NCBI GenBank assembly: GCA_902537665.1
Contig: CACBCE010000003.1
Span: forward strand, 1 to 64,000
DNA: 64,000 nt
Reading direction: 5' to 3'
Source: an uncultured Pelagibacteraceae bacterium
GTDB lineage: Bacteria > Pseudomonadota > Alphaproteobacteria > Pelagibacterales > Pelagibacteraceae
How positions within the stretch are numbered: position 1 is the first letter of the stretch; each line of letters opens with the position of its first letter. Positions 24,200 to 34,936 of the stretch are shown piece by piece. The position numbers and the translations under genes were made by a program. The notes under the pieces were generated by a model that worked only from the letters and a program-made list of their open reading frames with translations, was not told the DNA's origin and did no database searches.

Positions 24200-24519
24200 A
24201 AGCTAGAGATTAATATAATTGTAATTAGAGGAATTACCACTGCTGATGCATATAAAAGCTTATTTGCGACACTTTTGATTTTATCATTTTTAATATAATC
24301 CTCAAAAACCTCACTTATACTTAAAGCTGAAAAAAAATAAGCATTTATTATAAAAATGCTAAACAAAAATTTAGATAAAGGTTTTGTAAAAAATTCTATT
24401 AAATTTAAGTATTCTTTATCATAAATCATTGTGAAATTTAAAATAAACCACGTCATCAATGGCACTAGCAAAACTCCACTTATCTTTAAAAAGATCCATT
24501 TTTTAGTCGCGCTAATCAT
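24196..24519 (-). CDS. sdhD: Succinate dehydrogenase membrane anchor subunit D
   Basis: Hydrophobic 107-residue protein with three predicted membrane segments (about 13-33, 46-66, 85-106). Together with SdhC it anchors the SdhAB dimer in the inner membrane and forms the quinone site. Sequence conservation in this subunit is weak, so the name rests mainly on size, membrane topology and its place between sdhC (1 bp gap) and sdhA (4 bp overlap). Confidence 0.9.
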   Translation of the reverse strand: MISATKKWIFLKISGVLLVPLMTWFILNFTMIYDKEYLNLIEFFTKPLSKFLFSIFIINAYFFSALSISEVFEDYIKNDKIKSVANKLLYASAVVIPLITIILISSL

Positions 24520-24520
24520 A

Positions 24521-24904
24521 CTAAATAAAATTTTTTCCTAATGTAAAAAAAATAATCGTCAAAATTATTGACCCAAATATTACTATTAAACCCGTAATTC
24601 TAGTTATCTTAAGTTCAAAACCATAACCTAGATCCATTATCAAGTGTCGGATTTCACTTAATATTTGAAATGAAAAAGACCATGTGATTCCTAAAATTAT
24701 AAATTTTCCAAATAGTGATTTTAAAAATAAATTAATTACTTCATAATTATTTTCGCCAAGAAGAAGTAAGCAAGACCAAATGCAAATAAAAGTAATTCCA
24801 ATAATATTTATTATTCCTGTAATTCTATGAGTAATGGAAACCAAAGAAGAAATATGCCATCTATAAATTTGAATATGTGGCGATAGAGGAGTTTTATTTT
24901 CCAT
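24521..24904 (-). CDS. sdhC: Succinate dehydrogenase cytochrome b556 subunit C
   Basis: Membrane anchor with heme b. The 127 residues start RPLSPHIQIYRW-like (NKTPLSPHIQIYRWHISSLVS), followed by the family motif THRITG (25-30) and the heme-ligand region EIRHLIMDLGYG (His87). Three membrane segments are visible. It is first in sdhCDAB; its ATG lies 11 bp inside the 3' end of asd, so asd and sdh are probably cotranscribed. Confidence 0.95.
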   Translation of the reverse strand: MENKTPLSPHIQIYRWHISSLVSITHRITGIINIIGITFICIWSCLLLLGENNYEVINLFLKSLFGKFIILGITWSFSFQILSEIRHLIMDLGYGFELKITRITGLIVIFGSIILTIIFFTLGKNFI

Positions 24905-25901
24905 AAAAATTATTTTTAATTAATGTTTCAGCTATTTCAACTGCGTTCAATGCAGCGCCTCTTAAAAGATTATCAGATACAATCCACAAATTTAATCCAT
25001 TTTTTATTGTTTTATCTTCTCTAATCCTTGAAATAAAAGTTTCATCTTTTCCTTCTGCCTCTAATGGTGTCGAGTAACCTCCATCAATTCTTTCATCAAT
25101 TACTTTGCAACCGTCAAAACTATTCAATGCTTTTTTTATTTGTTCTAAAGAAAAACTTTTCTCAAATTGAATATTTACCGATTCTGAGTGGGAAACAGAT
25201 ATTGGCAATCTAACACATGTTGCTGTTAGATCGATTTTGTCATCTAAGATTTTTTTAGTCTCGTTTTTCATTTTTAACTCTTCTTTCGTATAGCCATCTT
25301 CTGAAAAAACATCGATATGTGGAATAGCATTAAAAGCAATCGGTTTTGTAAAATTTTCAGATTTAATATCTTTACCATCTAAAGCTAATTTAGTTTGTTT
25401 AATCAATTCATCCATTGACGCTTTACCAGCACCAGAAACAGATTGGTATGTTGAAACCACTATTCTTTTAATTACAAATAAATCATGTAACGGCTTTAAT
25501 GCGATTACTAATTGTGCTGTTGAACAATTAGGATTTGCAATAATATTTTTTTTAACATTGTTTAAAGCATCTGAATTTACCTGCGGGACTATTAAAGGAA
25601 CATCCGGATCCATTCTAAAAAAACTAGAATTATCAATTACTAAACAATGTTTAGCTGCTTTTTCAGCAAATTTTTCAGAAATTTTACCACCTGCTGCAAA
25701 AAAAGCGATTTTAACTTTGGAAAAATCAAAATTTTCTAATTCACTCACCACAATATCTTTACCTTTAAAATTAATTTTTTTTCCAGCGCTTTTAGATGAA
25801 GCAACTAAGTAAAGATTTCCTAAAGTAAGTCCTTTTTTTTCGAGAACTTCTAGAGTTTTTCTTCCAACATTACCTGTTGCTCCTACTATTGCTATATTCA
25901 T
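24894..25901 (-). CDS. asd: Aspartate-semialdehyde dehydrogenase
   Basis: NADPH reduction of aspartyl phosphate to aspartate semialdehyde, on the route to lysine/DAP, threonine and methionine. The 335 residues include VGATGNVGRK (6-15) for NADP, catalytic Cys126 in NPNCST, and TYQSVSGAGK. It lies between dmdA (15 bp upstream) and sdhC (11 bp overlap). Its functional partner dapF is at 37653 but not in the same transcript. Confidence 0.97.
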   Translation of the reverse strand: MNIAIVGATGNVGRKTLEVLEKKGLTLGNLYLVASSKSAGKKINFKGKDIVVSELENFDFSKVKIAFFAAGGKISEKFAEKAAKHCLVIDNSSFFRMDPDVPLIVPQVNSDALNNVKKNIIANPNCSTAQLVIALKPLHDLFVIKRIVVSTYQSVSGAGKASMDELIKQTKLALDGKDIKSENFTKPIAFNAIPHIDVFSEDGYTKEELKMKNETKKILDDKIDLTATCVRLPISVSHSESVNIQFEKSFSLEQIKKALNSFDGCKVIDERIDGGYSTPLEAEGKDETFISRIREDKTIKNGLNLWIVSDNLLRGAALNAVEIAETLIKNNFYGK

Positions 25902-25916
25902 GATGTAGGGTTTATA

Positions 25917-27026
25917 CTAGATGAAAGGTAAATCGCAAACTTTTACAACTATTGATTTTCCATCAATTTCCAATAATCCTGTGGCAGATGCTTTACAATG
26001 CGGCTCATTTATCATTGCAATACCTATAGACTTTTTAAAATGAGGTGAATAACAGGCAGATCTTAAATCCCCAATTAAATTTCCCTTTTGATCTTTGATA
26101 TTAAGAGATTTAGTTAAATTAATTTTGCTAATATCAATCTGAACACCCATTAATTTTCTTTTGATCCCGTCTTTTTGAATCTTTTTCAATTTTTCCTTAC
26201 CTAGGAAATCTATATCTGTATCTAGATTTACATACTTTTCAAAACCACATTCAAATGGATTATCATTATTGTCAAAATCGTTTCCATAGGAAAGTAAACC
26301 GCTTTCTATTCTTTCAATTAAATTGGGACATCCAGCTTTTACATTAAATTTTTTTCCTAATAGAAAAAGTTGATCATATAAATCTAATCCAGATTTAGTA
26401 TTTTCAACATAGATCTCAAAACCTCCTTGTTTTGACCAACCAGATCTAGCAATTAAATGTTTTACGCCCTCAAAATCATAATAATCAAATCCAAAAAATT
26501 TTAACTCTTTTATCTTCTTACCAAAAATTTTTTCCATCAAATCAAAAGATTTGGGTCCTTGAATTGCTAAGATATCAACATTAGGCTCAAAAATTTTTAC
26601 ATTGAATTTATTTCCTGATGCTAATCCTTTTGCAAAAAAAATAACATCGGAGTCAGCAATTGAGATCCACCATCTATCTTCAGCTAGCTTTAAAATAACT
26701 GGATCATTTACTAAATTTCCGCTTTCATCAATTATTGGGCAATAATAACATCTGCCAATTTTGGAATTGGATAAATCTCTACAGGTCATAAGTTGAACAA
26801 GTTTCGCTGCATCATTGCCTGAAATTTCAACCTGTCTTTCTGCTGATACATCCCATACTTGAACATTTTTTTTTAAATGATCACAGGATTCTTCTAAAGA
26901 TCCAAATGCTGCTGGTAACAGCATATGATTATAAACTGTGTAGGCAGTCACACCTTGATTTTCAATTCTTGAAGTATACGGAGTACTTCTCACTCTTCTT
27001 GATTTAGCTATTGGATAACTTTTCAT
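25917..27026 (-). CDS. dmdA: Dimethylsulfoniopropionate (DMSP) demethylase
   Basis: Moves a methyl group from DMSP to tetrahydrofolate, giving 3-methylmercaptopropionate (MMPA). The 369-residue protein is a GcvT-fold folate enzyme. The segment [16 protein letters not shown]...[16 protein letters not shown] is typical of DmdA, as opposed to true glycine-cleavage T proteins, which read differently here. The call is strengthened by dmdB- and dmdC-like genes directly upstream, the next two steps of the pathway. The ATG overlaps the stop of the alpha/beta hydrolase gene by 4 bp. A related aminomethyltransferase of another substrate remains possible but unlikely. Confidence 0.9.
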   Translation of the reverse strand: MKSYPIAKSRRVRSTPYTSRIENQGVTAYTVYNHMLLPAAFGSLEESCDHLKKNVQVWDVSAERQVEISGNDAAKLVQLMTCRDLSNSKIGRCYYCPIIDESGNLVNDPVILKLAEDRWWISIADSDVIFFAKGLASGNKFNVKIFEPNVDILAIQGPKSFDLMEKIFGKKIKELKFFGFDYYDFEGVKHLIARSGWSKQGGFEIYVENTKSGLDLYDQLFLLGKKFNVKAGCPNLIERIESGLLSYGNDFDNNDNPFECGFEKYVNLDTDIDFLGKEKLKKIQKDGIKRKLMGVQIDISKINLTKSLNIKDQKGNLIGDLRSACYSPHFKKSIGIAMINEPHCKASATGLLEIDGKSIVVKVCDLPFI

Positions 27027-27799
27027 TTATTTAAGAATTCTAAAATCTTTTCTCTCATTTCGAATGCTTTTTCAATCATTATCATATGGCCACATCCTTT
27101 GATCACGTGAGTAGTTGAATTTTTAATCAAATTAGAGAATTTTTTTCCTGCTTCTAAATTGACCATTTTATCTAATTCTCCAAATATAAGCATCGATGGT
27201 AGATCAATTACTTTTGCAGCCTCAGAGCCATTTGAATAATTGTTACATGCATTTAAATCAACAGCCAAAATTTCACTTATATCTCTCGGCGATTGAATGA
27301 TTTTTTCTACTGGGTTACCACCAATAAACTTTTTTGAACCCTCATATCCCCATTTCATCATTAATTTAACAGCGTCTGAGTGTCCGCTTTGAGCTAATTC
27401 AATTAGATCCGGATGTACCGGCATTTTATTTGAACCTCCAACAAAAACTAATTTTTTGAGTCTCTCTTTATATCTTGAAGAATATTCGAGTATTTCTAAA
27501 CATCCTTGAGAATGACCAACTAAAATTAAGTTTTTTAATTTTAATTTATCAAATACTTTTTCCATCCAATCAGCAATTTTTTCAATACTATCTAAACAAG
27601 GACCATCTGAATTTCCATGTCCAGGTAAATCTATAGATAATACATTATAATTTTTTGATGAAAAAAATTGTTCAGCTAGCGACCAAACAATGTGTGAGAG
27701 ACCACTTCCATGTAAAAATACTATCGTATCTTTATTTATATCTATACCCTGACCAGAGTCGGATGCATGAATGTTTTTGTTTTCTAGTTGGAATATCAA
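27023..27799 (-). CDS. Alpha/beta-fold hydrolase inside the DMSP demethylation cluster
   Basis: A 258-residue soluble alpha/beta hydrolase. Visible catalytic features: oxyanion loop HGSG (30-33), nucleophile elbow GHSQG (Ser97), Asp210 in GELDKMV and His238 in GCGHMIM. No signal peptide. The start appears to be a TTG at 27799, as there is no nearby ATG. It lies 8 bp after dmdB and overlaps dmdA by 4 bp, so it is probably translated together with dmdA. The substrate is unknown. Context suggests an ester or thioester of the MMPA pathway, but this is inference; it is not DmdD, which is a crotonase-fold enzyme. Confidence 0.85.
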   Translation of the reverse strand: MIFQLENKNIHASDSGQGIDINKDTIVFLHGSGLSHIVWSLAEQFFSSKNYNVLSIDLPGHGNSDGPCLDSIEKIADWMEKVFDKLKLKNLILVGHSQGCLEILEYSSRYKERLKKLVFVGGSNKMPVHPDLIELAQSGHSDAVKLMMKWGYEGSKKFIGGNPVEKIIQSPRDISEILAVDLNACNNYSNGSEAAKVIDLPSMLIFGELDKMVNLEAGKKFSNLIKNSTTHVIKGCGHMIMIEKAFEMREKILEFLNK

Positions 27800-27807
27800 T
27801 TATTTTC

Positions 27808-29424
27808 CTAAAATTTTTTTCTTAGCTCAAATTTTTGAATTTTACCTGTTGAAGTCTTTGGTAATTCACAAAAAACAACTTGTTTCGGCACTTTAAAACC
27901 AGCAAGGGTTTCTTTACAAAAACTTATTAATTCTTTTTCTGTAACTGGTTTATCTTGGACCATCTCAATAAATGCACATGGAACTTCACCCCATTTTTCA
28001 TCTGGTTTTGCTACTACTGCTGCAATAGAAACTGATGGATGCTTTGCTAAAGTGTTTTCTATTTCGATTGAAGAAATATTTTCACCTCCAGAAATAATGA
28101 TATCTTTGGATCTGTCTTGAATTTTAACATATCCATCTGGGTGCATGACCGCCAAATCTCCAGAATGAAACCATCCACCACCCATAGCTTTATCTGTAGC
28201 ATCTTTGTCTTTGAAATAGCCCTTCATAACGACATTTCCTTTAATCATAATTTCACCAATCGTTTTTCCATCTTTTGGTACTTCTTTCATTGACTCAGGG
28301 TCCATAACAGTAATTCCCTCTGTATTAGGGTATCTTACTCCTTGCCTTGCCTTTATCTCATTCTGCTTTTCTTCATCAAATTCATTCCAAGAGTCGTTCC
28401 AAGCACATTGAGTAACATGACCATAGGTTTCTGTTAATCCATAGACATGCATTACTTCAAATCCAAGTTCTTTCATTTTTTTAAATATGATGCTTGGTGG
28501 CGGTGCTCCAGCAGTCAATACATAAACTTTTTGTTTTAGCTTTTTTCTATCAGACGCAGGAGCTCCTGTAATCATATTGAGTACTATTGGCGCCCCTCCA
28601 AAATGAGTGACATCATATTTATCAATTAATTCAAAAATTTTTTTAACATCAATATTTCTTAAGCAAATAGTTCTTCCATTTAACATGGGAACAGTCCACG
28701 GATAACCCCAACCATTACAATGAAACATGGGCACAATTGTCAAAAAATTTAATCTGTTTGGCATATTCCATGCAACTGCACTTCCAGTTGACATCAAATA
28801 TGATCCTCTGTGGTGGTAAACCACTCCCTTAGGGTTTCCAGTAGTTCCTGAAGTATAACTAAGTGATAATGCTTGCCATTCATCTTCCGGCATTTCCCAA
28901 TTATAATTTTCATCACCAGTATTTAAAAAACTTTCATATTCTAATTCTCCAATTTTCTCACACTTAGATTGGTCTGCAAATTTATCGTTGATATCAATTA
29001 TTATTATTTTTCTTTTTAAAGTATTAAGGGCCTTTTTTACCTCAACATGAAGTTGCCTATCAACAACTAAAACTTTTGCCTCACTATGTTCTAAAATATA
29101 GGCAATTGTCTTAGCATCTAATCTAATATTAATTGTATTAAGAACTGCACCTGTCATTGGAACTGAATAATGTCCTTCAAAAATTTCAGGGGTATTAAAA
29201 GCTAAAAACGAGACAGTATCACCCTTGCTAACTCCAATTTTATTAAGTGCGCTAGCAAATTTTACAGTTCGTTTATAAACTTGACTCCAAGTATATTTCC
29301 TATCTTCATAAATAACTGCTTCATAATTGGGATAAATTTCATAAGCTCTTTTTAAAAAAGTCAAAGGTGTTAATGGAACATAATTTGCATCATTTTTATC
29401 AAGATTAGTTTCGTAATGGCTCAT
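27808..29424 (-). CDS. dmdB: 3-Methylmercaptopropionate-CoA ligase (acyl-CoA synthetase)
   Basis: Activates MMPA with ATP and CoA to MMPA-CoA, the second step of DMSP demethylation. The 538-residue ANL-family protein has the AMP-binding loop TSGTTGNPKG (191-200), the YGLTETYGHV motif, the hinge region GWFHSGDLAV...QDRSKDIIISGGENIS and the C-terminal catalytic lysine Lys528 (TSTGKIQK). Length and sequence style match the DmdB group of medium-chain ligases. Specificity for MMPA is inferred from the dmdA and dmdC neighbours; the ligase abuts dmdC with no spacer. Confidence 0.85.
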   Translation of the reverse strand: MSHYETNLDKNDANYVPLTPLTFLKRAYEIYPNYEAVIYEDRKYTWSQVYKRTVKFASALNKIGVSKGDTVSFLAFNTPEIFEGHYSVPMTGAVLNTINIRLDAKTIAYILEHSEAKVLVVDRQLHVEVKKALNTLKRKIIIIDINDKFADQSKCEKIGELEYESFLNTGDENYNWEMPEDEWQALSLSYTSGTTGNPKGVVYHHRGSYLMSTGSAVAWNMPNRLNFLTIVPMFHCNGWGYPWTVPMLNGRTICLRNIDVKKIFELIDKYDVTHFGGAPIVLNMITGAPASDRKKLKQKVYVLTAGAPPPSIIFKKMKELGFEVMHVYGLTETYGHVTQCAWNDSWNEFDEEKQNEIKARQGVRYPNTEGITVMDPESMKEVPKDGKTIGEIMIKGNVVMKGYFKDKDATDKAMGGGWFHSGDLAVMHPDGYVKIQDRSKDIIISGGENISSIEIENTLAKHPSVSIAAVVAKPDEKWGEVPCAFIEMVQDKPVTEKELISFCKETLAGFKVPKQVVFCELPKTSTGKIQKFELRKKF

Positions 29425-31188
29425 TTAATTGAACTTGAAATTCATAATATTTGAACTTCCAGAAATTGCAGACTTATAGTGATGTTCAGCTCTAGGTAAT
29501 ACTTTGTCAAAATAAAATCTAGCAGTGTCTATTTTATCATTATAAAAATTTTTATTTTCCTCATAATCTTTAAAACTCACCTCTAGAACTTTAATCCATG
29601 CATATGCAATAGATACATAACCTAAAGTTTTAAGGTAGTCATTAGCCCCTGCGCTAACATCATCTTTTTCTGTTTTTGCTTTATCTGTCATCCAATCACT
29701 AAATTTTTTAAGAGTGTCTAAATTCTTATTAAATTCTGATAAAAATGGTTTAATTTTTTCATTGTCAGTTTTACACTCTGACTTAACTTGATCTAAAAAT
29801 TTATTAATTATATTACCATTTTTATTTGATAATTTTCTGAAAACTAGATCTGAAGCTTGGACCGAATTTGTACCTTCATAGATAGGTGTAATTCTATTAT
29901 CTCTATATAGTTGTTCTATTCCTTGATCTTTAGTGTATCCATATCCACCATGAATTTGCATAGCATCACTTGTTATTTCCATTGCTAAATCTGTGAATAA
30001 TGATTTTACCACAGGAGTCATGAGGGAAACATAATCTGAGGCTTCCTGACGGGTTTTTTCATCAGGATGATTTAAACTTACTTCAGTTTGCTGCGACAAC
30101 CAAAAACATAAAGCTCTTTCACCTTCAATAATTGATTTCATATTAAGTAGGGTTCTTCTAATGTCAGCGTGTTCAATTATAAAATCTGCACCATTTTTTG
30201 AACTAGAATTATTTGATTTTCCTTGTTTTCTCTCTTTTGCATAAGTAAGTGAATTTTGATAGGCAATTTCTGAAATACCTAAACCTTGTATACCAACAAC
30301 TATTCTTTCAAGATTCATCATAGTGAACATTGCACTTAATCCTTTTTCTTTAGCACCTATCATATATCCAGTAGCATCATCAAAATTTAATACACAAGTT
30401 GCTGATCCCTTTATTCCCATCTTAGTCTCTATAGATCCTGTAGATATCCCATTTCTTGGTCCAATTGTTCCATCGTCTTTAACCACAAATTTTGGGACTA
30501 AAAATAAACTTATTCCTTTTGTACCTGCTGGAGAGTCATCTGCTCTTGCCAAAACTAGATGAATAATATTCTCAGTTAAATCATGATCACCAGATGTAAT
30601 AAATATTTTTTGACCACTTATCTTATAAGTTCCGTCGGTTTGTTTCTTAGCTTTTGTTCTTAATAAACCCAAATCAGTTCCACATACTGGCTCAGTTAAA
30701 CACATAGTGCCGCTCCATTTTCCCTCAACTATTTTAGGTAAATATTTATTTTTTATATCATCTGTAGCATGATGATTAATACAATTATATGCACCTATAC
30801 TTAGTTCACTGTATAATTTAAAGGACAGACTTGCTGAGGAAAGCATTTCATCAAAAAATGCACTTACAGTTTTTGGCATACCTTGACCCCCATATTTTGG
30901 ATCACAAGATAGTGAGGTCCATCCGTCCTCGATATATTTTTTGTAAGCTTCTTTATAACCTGGAGGAGTTCTTACTATTCCATTTTCTAAAACTGCAGGA
31001 TTTTCGTCACCAGCTTTTGCTAACGGTAAAATTAAATTTTGATTAATCTTCGCTGCCTCCTGTAAAATATCTTTTACCAAATCAGTTGTTACCTCTTTAT
31101 ATTTTTCTAACTCATTATATTTTTGATTATTTCTAAGTTTCTCAAATAGAAACATCATATCGTCAACAGGAGCGTTATAGCTTGGCAT
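29425..31188 (-). CDS. dmdC: 3-Methylmercaptopropionyl-CoA dehydrogenase
   Basis: Flavin acyl-CoA dehydrogenase that oxidises MMPA-CoA to methylthioacryloyl-CoA. At 587 residues it belongs to the long acyl-CoA dehydrogenase branch with an extra C-terminal helical domain, as DmdC does, rather than the ~380-residue fatty-acid enzymes. CLTEPVCGTDLGLLRT and KIFITSGDHDL are flavin-contacting stretches; QIHGGYGYTKDQGIEQLYRDNRITPIYEGTNSVQ, given here by its ends QIHGG and EGTNS (about 412-444), is the C-terminal active-site mark. First gene of the dmdC-dmdB-hydrolase-dmdA set, 26 bp after leuB. Confidence 0.85.
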   Translation of the reverse strand: MPSYNAPVDDMMFLFEKLRNNQKYNELEKYKEVTTDLVKDILQEAAKINQNLILPLAKAGDENPAVLENGIVRTPPGYKEAYKKYIEDGWTSLSCDPKYGGQGMPKTVSAFFDEMLSSASLSFKLYSELSIGAYNCINHHATDDIKNKYLPKIVEGKWSGTMCLTEPVCGTDLGLLRTKAKKQTDGTYKISGQKIFITSGDHDLTENIIHLVLARADDSPAGTKGISLFLVPKFVVKDDGTIGPRNGISTGSIETKMGIKGSATCVLNFDDATGYMIGAKEKGLSAMFTMMNLERIVVGIQGLGISEIAYQNSLTYAKERKQGKSNNSSSKNGADFIIEHADIRRTLLNMKSIIEGERALCFWLSQQTEVSLNHPDEKTRQEASDYVSLMTPVVKSLFTDLAMEITSDAMQIHGGYGYTKDQGIEQLYRDNRITPIYEGTNSVQASDLVFRKLSNKNGNIINKFLDQVKSECKTDNEKIKPFLSEFNKNLDTLKKFSDWMTDKAKTEKDDVSAGANDYLKTLGYVSIAYAWIKVLEVSFKDYEENKNFYNDKIDTARFYFDKVLPRAEHHYKSAISGSSNIMNFKFN

Positions 31189-31214
31189 AGTATGACTTTA
31201 AGATAATTAATTAA

Positions 31215-32321
31215 TTATTGCAATTTTGAAATGATCGCATCACCCATTTGAGAAGTAGAAACTTCTTTCATTTTATCAGACATTATATCTTTTGTTCTTA
31301 ATCCATCATTAAGAGCCTCTTGTACAGCCTTTTCTAGGGCCTCTGCCTCTTTATCTAAATCTAAAGAATATCTTAATGCCATAGCAAAACTCAAAATTGA
31401 GGCGATAGGATTAGCAACTCCTTTTCCAGCAATGTCTGGAGCTGAACCATGAATAGGTTCATACATAGCTCTCATTTCGCCATCCTTATTTTTTGCACCT
31501 AATGATGCAGAAGGTAGTAATCCAAGAGAACCTGTTAACATAGAAGCCTCATCTGATAGCATGTCACCAAATAAATTATCAGTTAAGATTACATCAAATT
31601 GTTTTGGGTTTCTTACTAATTGCATTGCACAATTATCAGCCAACATATGACTTAACTCAACATCCTTATAATCTTTATCATGTAATGATTGCACTTCTTC
31701 TTTCCAAAGTTGACCCGCTTCCATTACATTAGATTTTTCACAAGATATGACTCTATTTGATCTTTTTTTAGCTAAGTCAAAAGCAACTCTAGCTACTCTA
31801 ATAATTTCACTACTAGTATAAGTATGAGTGTTTACTCCTTTTCTTTCTCCATTTTCTATTGGTTTAATTCCTCTTGGTTCACCAAAATATACTCCACCAG
31901 TTAATTCTCTAACTATTAAAATATCTAAACCTGATACAATTTCTGGTTTTAAAGTTGAAGCATTTACCAATTGTTCAAAGCATATTGCTGGCCTTAAATT
32001 AGCAAAAAGTTTTAGTTCTTTTCTAAGTTTTAAAAGGGCTCTCTCAGGTTTTTTTGAAAATTCTACACCATCCCATTTTGGTCCACCAACTGCACCTAAC
32101 ATTATTACAGCGCTCTCTAATGCTTTATAAAAAACTTCATCAGTAAGAGGTGTTCCGTGCTTATCAAAAGAAATTCCTCCAACTAAATCCTCATCAATTT
32201 CAAAATCTAAAGATTTTTTATCATTAAACCAATTGATTACTTTTTTAACCTCTGCAATCACTTCAGGACCTATTCCATCACCTGGTAATAATAACACTCT
32301 TCTTTTTTTAACTTTAATCAT
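31215..32321 (-). CDS. leuB: 3-Isopropylmalate dehydrogenase
   Basis: NAD-dependent oxidative decarboxylation of 3-isopropylmalate in leucine synthesis. The 368 residues start [30 protein letters not shown] distinguishes LeuB from isocitrate dehydrogenase; [26 protein letters not shown] and [20 protein letters not shown] are the C-terminal signatures. It overlaps leuD by 8 bp. Confidence 0.98.
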   Translation of the reverse strand: MIKVKKRRVLLLPGDGIGPEVIAEVKKVINWFNDKKSLDFEIDEDLVGGISFDKHGTPLTDEVFYKALESAVIMLGAVGGPKWDGVEFSKKPERALLKLRKELKLFANLRPAICFEQLVNASTLKPEIVSGLDILIVRELTGGVYFGEPRGIKPIENGERKGVNTHTYTSSEIIRVARVAFDLAKKRSNRVISCEKSNVMEAGQLWKEEVQSLHDKDYKDVELSHMLADNCAMQLVRNPKQFDVILTDNLFGDMLSDEASMLTGSLGLLPSASLGAKNKDGEMRAMYEPIHGSAPDIAGKGVANPIASILSFAMALRYSLDLDKEAEALEKAVQEALNDGLRTKDIMSDKMKEVSTSQMGDAIISKLQ

Positions 32322-32919
32322 TAAACACCCAGGGCTTTTTGACTTTTAAATCTTTTTCAAAAATTTCTATTTTATCAGATTTTTTTAATGAAAGAGCTAT
32401 ATCGTCTAATCCTTCTAACAAACACTTTTTTTTAAACGAGTCTACTTTAAATTTTAATTCATTATTTCCAAAAATAATTTTTTCTTCCTTAAGATCTATA
32501 AAAATTTCTTCTTTTCTTTTTGCATACTCTGATAGCTCTTTAATTTTATCATCATCTAAAATTATTGGTAAAATTCCATTTTTAAAACAGTTGTTATAAA
32601 AGATATCTGCAAAACTAGAACTTATTACACACGTGATACCGAAATCTAATAATGCCCATGGAGCGTGTTCTCTTGAAGAACCACAACCAAAATTTTTTCC
32701 AGCAATTAGAATTTTTGAGTTATTGTAAGGATCTTTGTTTAAAACAAAATCATTTATTTCTTTACCTCGATCATCATATCTCATCTCAAAAAATAAATTT
32801 TTTCCCAGTCCAGTTCTTTTAATTGTTTTTAAAAATTGTTTTGGAATAATCATATCTGTATCAATATTAACTATTGGCAAATACGCTGGTATACTCTTCA
32901 AAGTGTTAAATTTTTGCAT
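32314..32919 (-). CDS. leuD: 3-Isopropylmalate dehydratase small subunit
   Basis: Swivel subunit of isopropylmalate isomerase. The 201 residues show [21 protein letters not shown] N-terminus ([16 protein letters not shown]) and the loop [22 protein letters not shown], both standard for LeuD. One base separates it from leuC, and its end overlaps leuB by 8 bp, so leuCDB form one operon. Confidence 0.98.
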   Translation of the reverse strand: MQKFNTLKSIPAYLPIVNIDTDMIIPKQFLKTIKRTGLGKNLFFEMRYDDRGKEINDFVLNKDPYNNSKILIAGKNFGCGSSREHAPWALLDFGITCVISSSFADIFYNNCFKNGILPIILDDDKIKELSEYAKRKEEIFIDLKEEKIIFGNNELKFKVDSFKKKCLLEGLDDIALSLKKSDKIEIFEKDLKVKKPWVFND

Positions 32920-32920
32920 G

Positions 32921-34324
32921 TTAATTTTGATATTTCCTTACATCATCTAGGTTTCCAGATATTGCTGCTGCTGCTGCCATACCTGGGCTTACTAAATGGG
33001 TTCTTCCACCTCTACCTTGCCTACCTTCAAAATTTCTATTTGATGTAGAGGCACATCTTTCTTCAGGTTTTAATTTATCTGCATTCATAGCTAAACACAT
33101 TGAACAACCTGGCTCTCTCCATTCAAATCCTGACTTTACAAAAATTTTATCTAATCCTTCTTGTTCTGCTTGTTCTTTAACTAGCCCTGATCCAGGAACA
33201 ACCATTGCATGAACATGAGAGGCAATTTTTTTATCTTTTAAAATTTTTGCAGCCTCTCTTAAATCTTCAATTCTCCCATTAGTACAGCTCCCAATGAAAA
33301 CTTTATCAATTTTAATATCTTTAGCTGCCATATCTGGTTTCAAGCCCATATAATTTAAGGCTCGTTCCAAAGAATTTTTTCTATCCTCATCTTTCTCATT
33401 TTTTGGATTTGGTACTCTTTCATCTATTGTAATAACATCCTGAGGTGAGGTTCCCCAAGTTATCATTGGCGAAATTTCATTGGCAGTTAGGTTTACCTCT
33501 TTGTCAAACTTTGCACCCTCATCAGTATTTAAATTTTTCCAATTATCTAGTGCTTTATCCCAATCATCTCCTTTAGGAGACATCGGTCTACCTTTTAAGT
33601 ATTTAAATATTTTTTCATCAGGAGCAATTAATCCTGCTCTTGCACCACCTTCAATTGTCATATTACAAATTGTCATTCTATTCTCAACACTAAGCGATTT
33701 AATTAGATCACCTGCATATTCTATTACACATCCTGTTCCTCCCGCAGTTCCAATTTTTCCAATTATTTGAAGAATTACATCTTTTGATGTAACACCTAAT
33801 GGAAGTGTGCCGTTGACATTTATCCTAAAATTCTTTGCTTTTTTTTGAACTAATGTTTGAGTTGCTAAAACATGTTCTACTTCTGAAGTTCCAATACCAA
33901 AAGCTAATGCACCAAATGCTCCATGTGTTGCTGTATGACTATCACCACAGACAATAACTGTACCAGGTTGAGTAAAGCCCTGTTCAGGCCCTGTGACATG
34001 AACAATTCCTTGTCTCTTATCGCTCATTCCAAAAAGTTTAATACCAAACTCTTTACAATTAGCCTCTAAAGTTTCAACTTGAATTTTAGATTCATGGTCT
34101 GAAATACCTTTTGACCTATCCGTTGTTGGAACATTATGATCTGCAACAGCTAATGTCAATTTTGGGTGTCTTACTTTACGTTTAGAATTTCTTAATCCCT
34201 CAAAAGCTTGCGGACTAGTAACTTCATGAACTAAATGTCTGTCAACAAACAATAAAGCTGTTCCATCTTCTTGCTGATGAACTAAATGCTCGTTCCAAAT
34301 TTTATCGTAAAGAGTATTGGGCAT
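32921..34324 (-). CDS. leuC: 3-Isopropylmalate dehydratase large subunit
   Basis: Aconitase-fold subunit with a [4Fe-4S] cluster; isomerises 2- to 3-isopropylmalate with LeuD. The 467 residues place the cluster ligands at Cys347 (GSCTNGR), Cys407 and Cys410 (CSMCLAMN). [29 protein letters not shown] is present (key residues DSHT and GTSEVEH). It begins 11 bp after rplS, the usual alphaproteobacterial arrangement rplS-leuCDB. Confidence 0.98.
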   Translation of the reverse strand: MPNTLYDKIWNEHLVHQQEDGTALLFVDRHLVHEVTSPQAFEGLRNSKRKVRHPKLTLAVADHNVPTTDRSKGISDHESKIQVETLEANCKEFGIKLFGMSDKRQGIVHVTGPEQGFTQPGTVIVCGDSHTATHGAFGALAFGIGTSEVEHVLATQTLVQKKAKNFRINVNGTLPLGVTSKDVILQIIGKIGTAGGTGCVIEYAGDLIKSLSVENRMTICNMTIEGGARAGLIAPDEKIFKYLKGRPMSPKGDDWDKALDNWKNLNTDEGAKFDKEVNLTANEISPMITWGTSPQDVITIDERVPNPKNEKDEDRKNSLERALNYMGLKPDMAAKDIKIDKVFIGSCTNGRIEDLREAAKILKDKKIASHVHAMVVPGSGLVKEQAEQEGLDKIFVKSGFEWREPGCSMCLAMNADKLKPEERCASTSNRNFEGRQGRGGRTHLVSPGMAAAAAISGNLDDVRKYQN

Positions 34325-34335
34325 TGAGAAAAAAA

Positions 34336-34920
34336 TTATTTTTTTTCCTGTAAATTTTCAAGTTTTTTTTCAGTTTTAGTTTCAGCTTTGGGTGCCTCTT
34401 TCTTCATCTCTGTTTTTGGGGCTTCTTCTTTTTTAGGCTCTACAGTTGGGGTAGCCTCTTTAGCCTCTTTTAGAGATTCTGGTACACTTTCTTTTTCAGC
34501 TGGCGCTAGATTTTCTTCAGTAACAGTCTCAGGCTTGACGTCAATATCAATACCAATTTTTTTTCTTATTTTTTCAGCGATCCTCGCAGATTTTCCAGTT
34601 CTATCTCTTAAATAATACAGTTTAGCTCTTCTTACTTTTCCTGAACGAATTACTTTGATTGAGTCAATAACAGTTCCATACAATGGGAAAGTTCTTTCAA
34701 CACCTTCTCCAAAAGATATTTTTCTAACAGTAAAAGATGAGTTTATGTCTCTACTTTTTTTAGCTATACAAACACCTTCGAAATATTGAATTCTCTCTTT
34801 TTTTCCCTCTGTAATTCTGACGCCTACTTTAACAACATCACCAGGAAAGAAATCAGGGATCTTTTTTTCTGACAGAATTTTTTTAACGTTATTTTGGTTT
34901 ATTTCTTCTATTGTTTTCAT
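34336..34920 (-). CDS. rplS: 50S ribosomal protein L19 with a long Lys/Glu/Ala/Pro tail
   Basis: L19 sits at the 30S-50S interface. I start at the ATG at 34920 (194 residues, MKTIEEINQ); a codon at 34935 would add five residues upstream. The first ~115 residues are ordinary L19: [32 protein letters not shown] and [12 protein letters not shown]...[19 protein letters not shown]. The remaining ~70 residues are low-complexity and charged ([21 protein letters not shown] near the end), absent from usual L19 of ~115-130 residues. The same style of tail is found on S16 of the same operon. Both tails are in frame and intact. Confidence 0.95.
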   Translation of the reverse strand: MKTIEEINQNNVKKILSEKKIPDFFPGDVVKVGVRITEGKKERIQYFEGVCIAKKSRDINSSFTVRKISFGEGVERTFPLYGTVIDSIKVIRSGKVRRAKLYYLRDRTGKSARIAEKIRKKIGIDIDVKPETVTEENLAPAEKESVPESLKEAKEATPTVEPKKEEAPKTEMKKEAPKAETKTEKKLENLQEKK

Positions 34921-34936
34921 TTTAATATTTAACAAA

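Noticed and set aside
25917..27026. dmdA as the T protein of the glycine cleavage system
   Set aside because: No gcvH or gcvP nearby, the sequence follows DmdA rather than GcvT, and the DMSP pathway ligase and dehydrogenase genes are adjacent.
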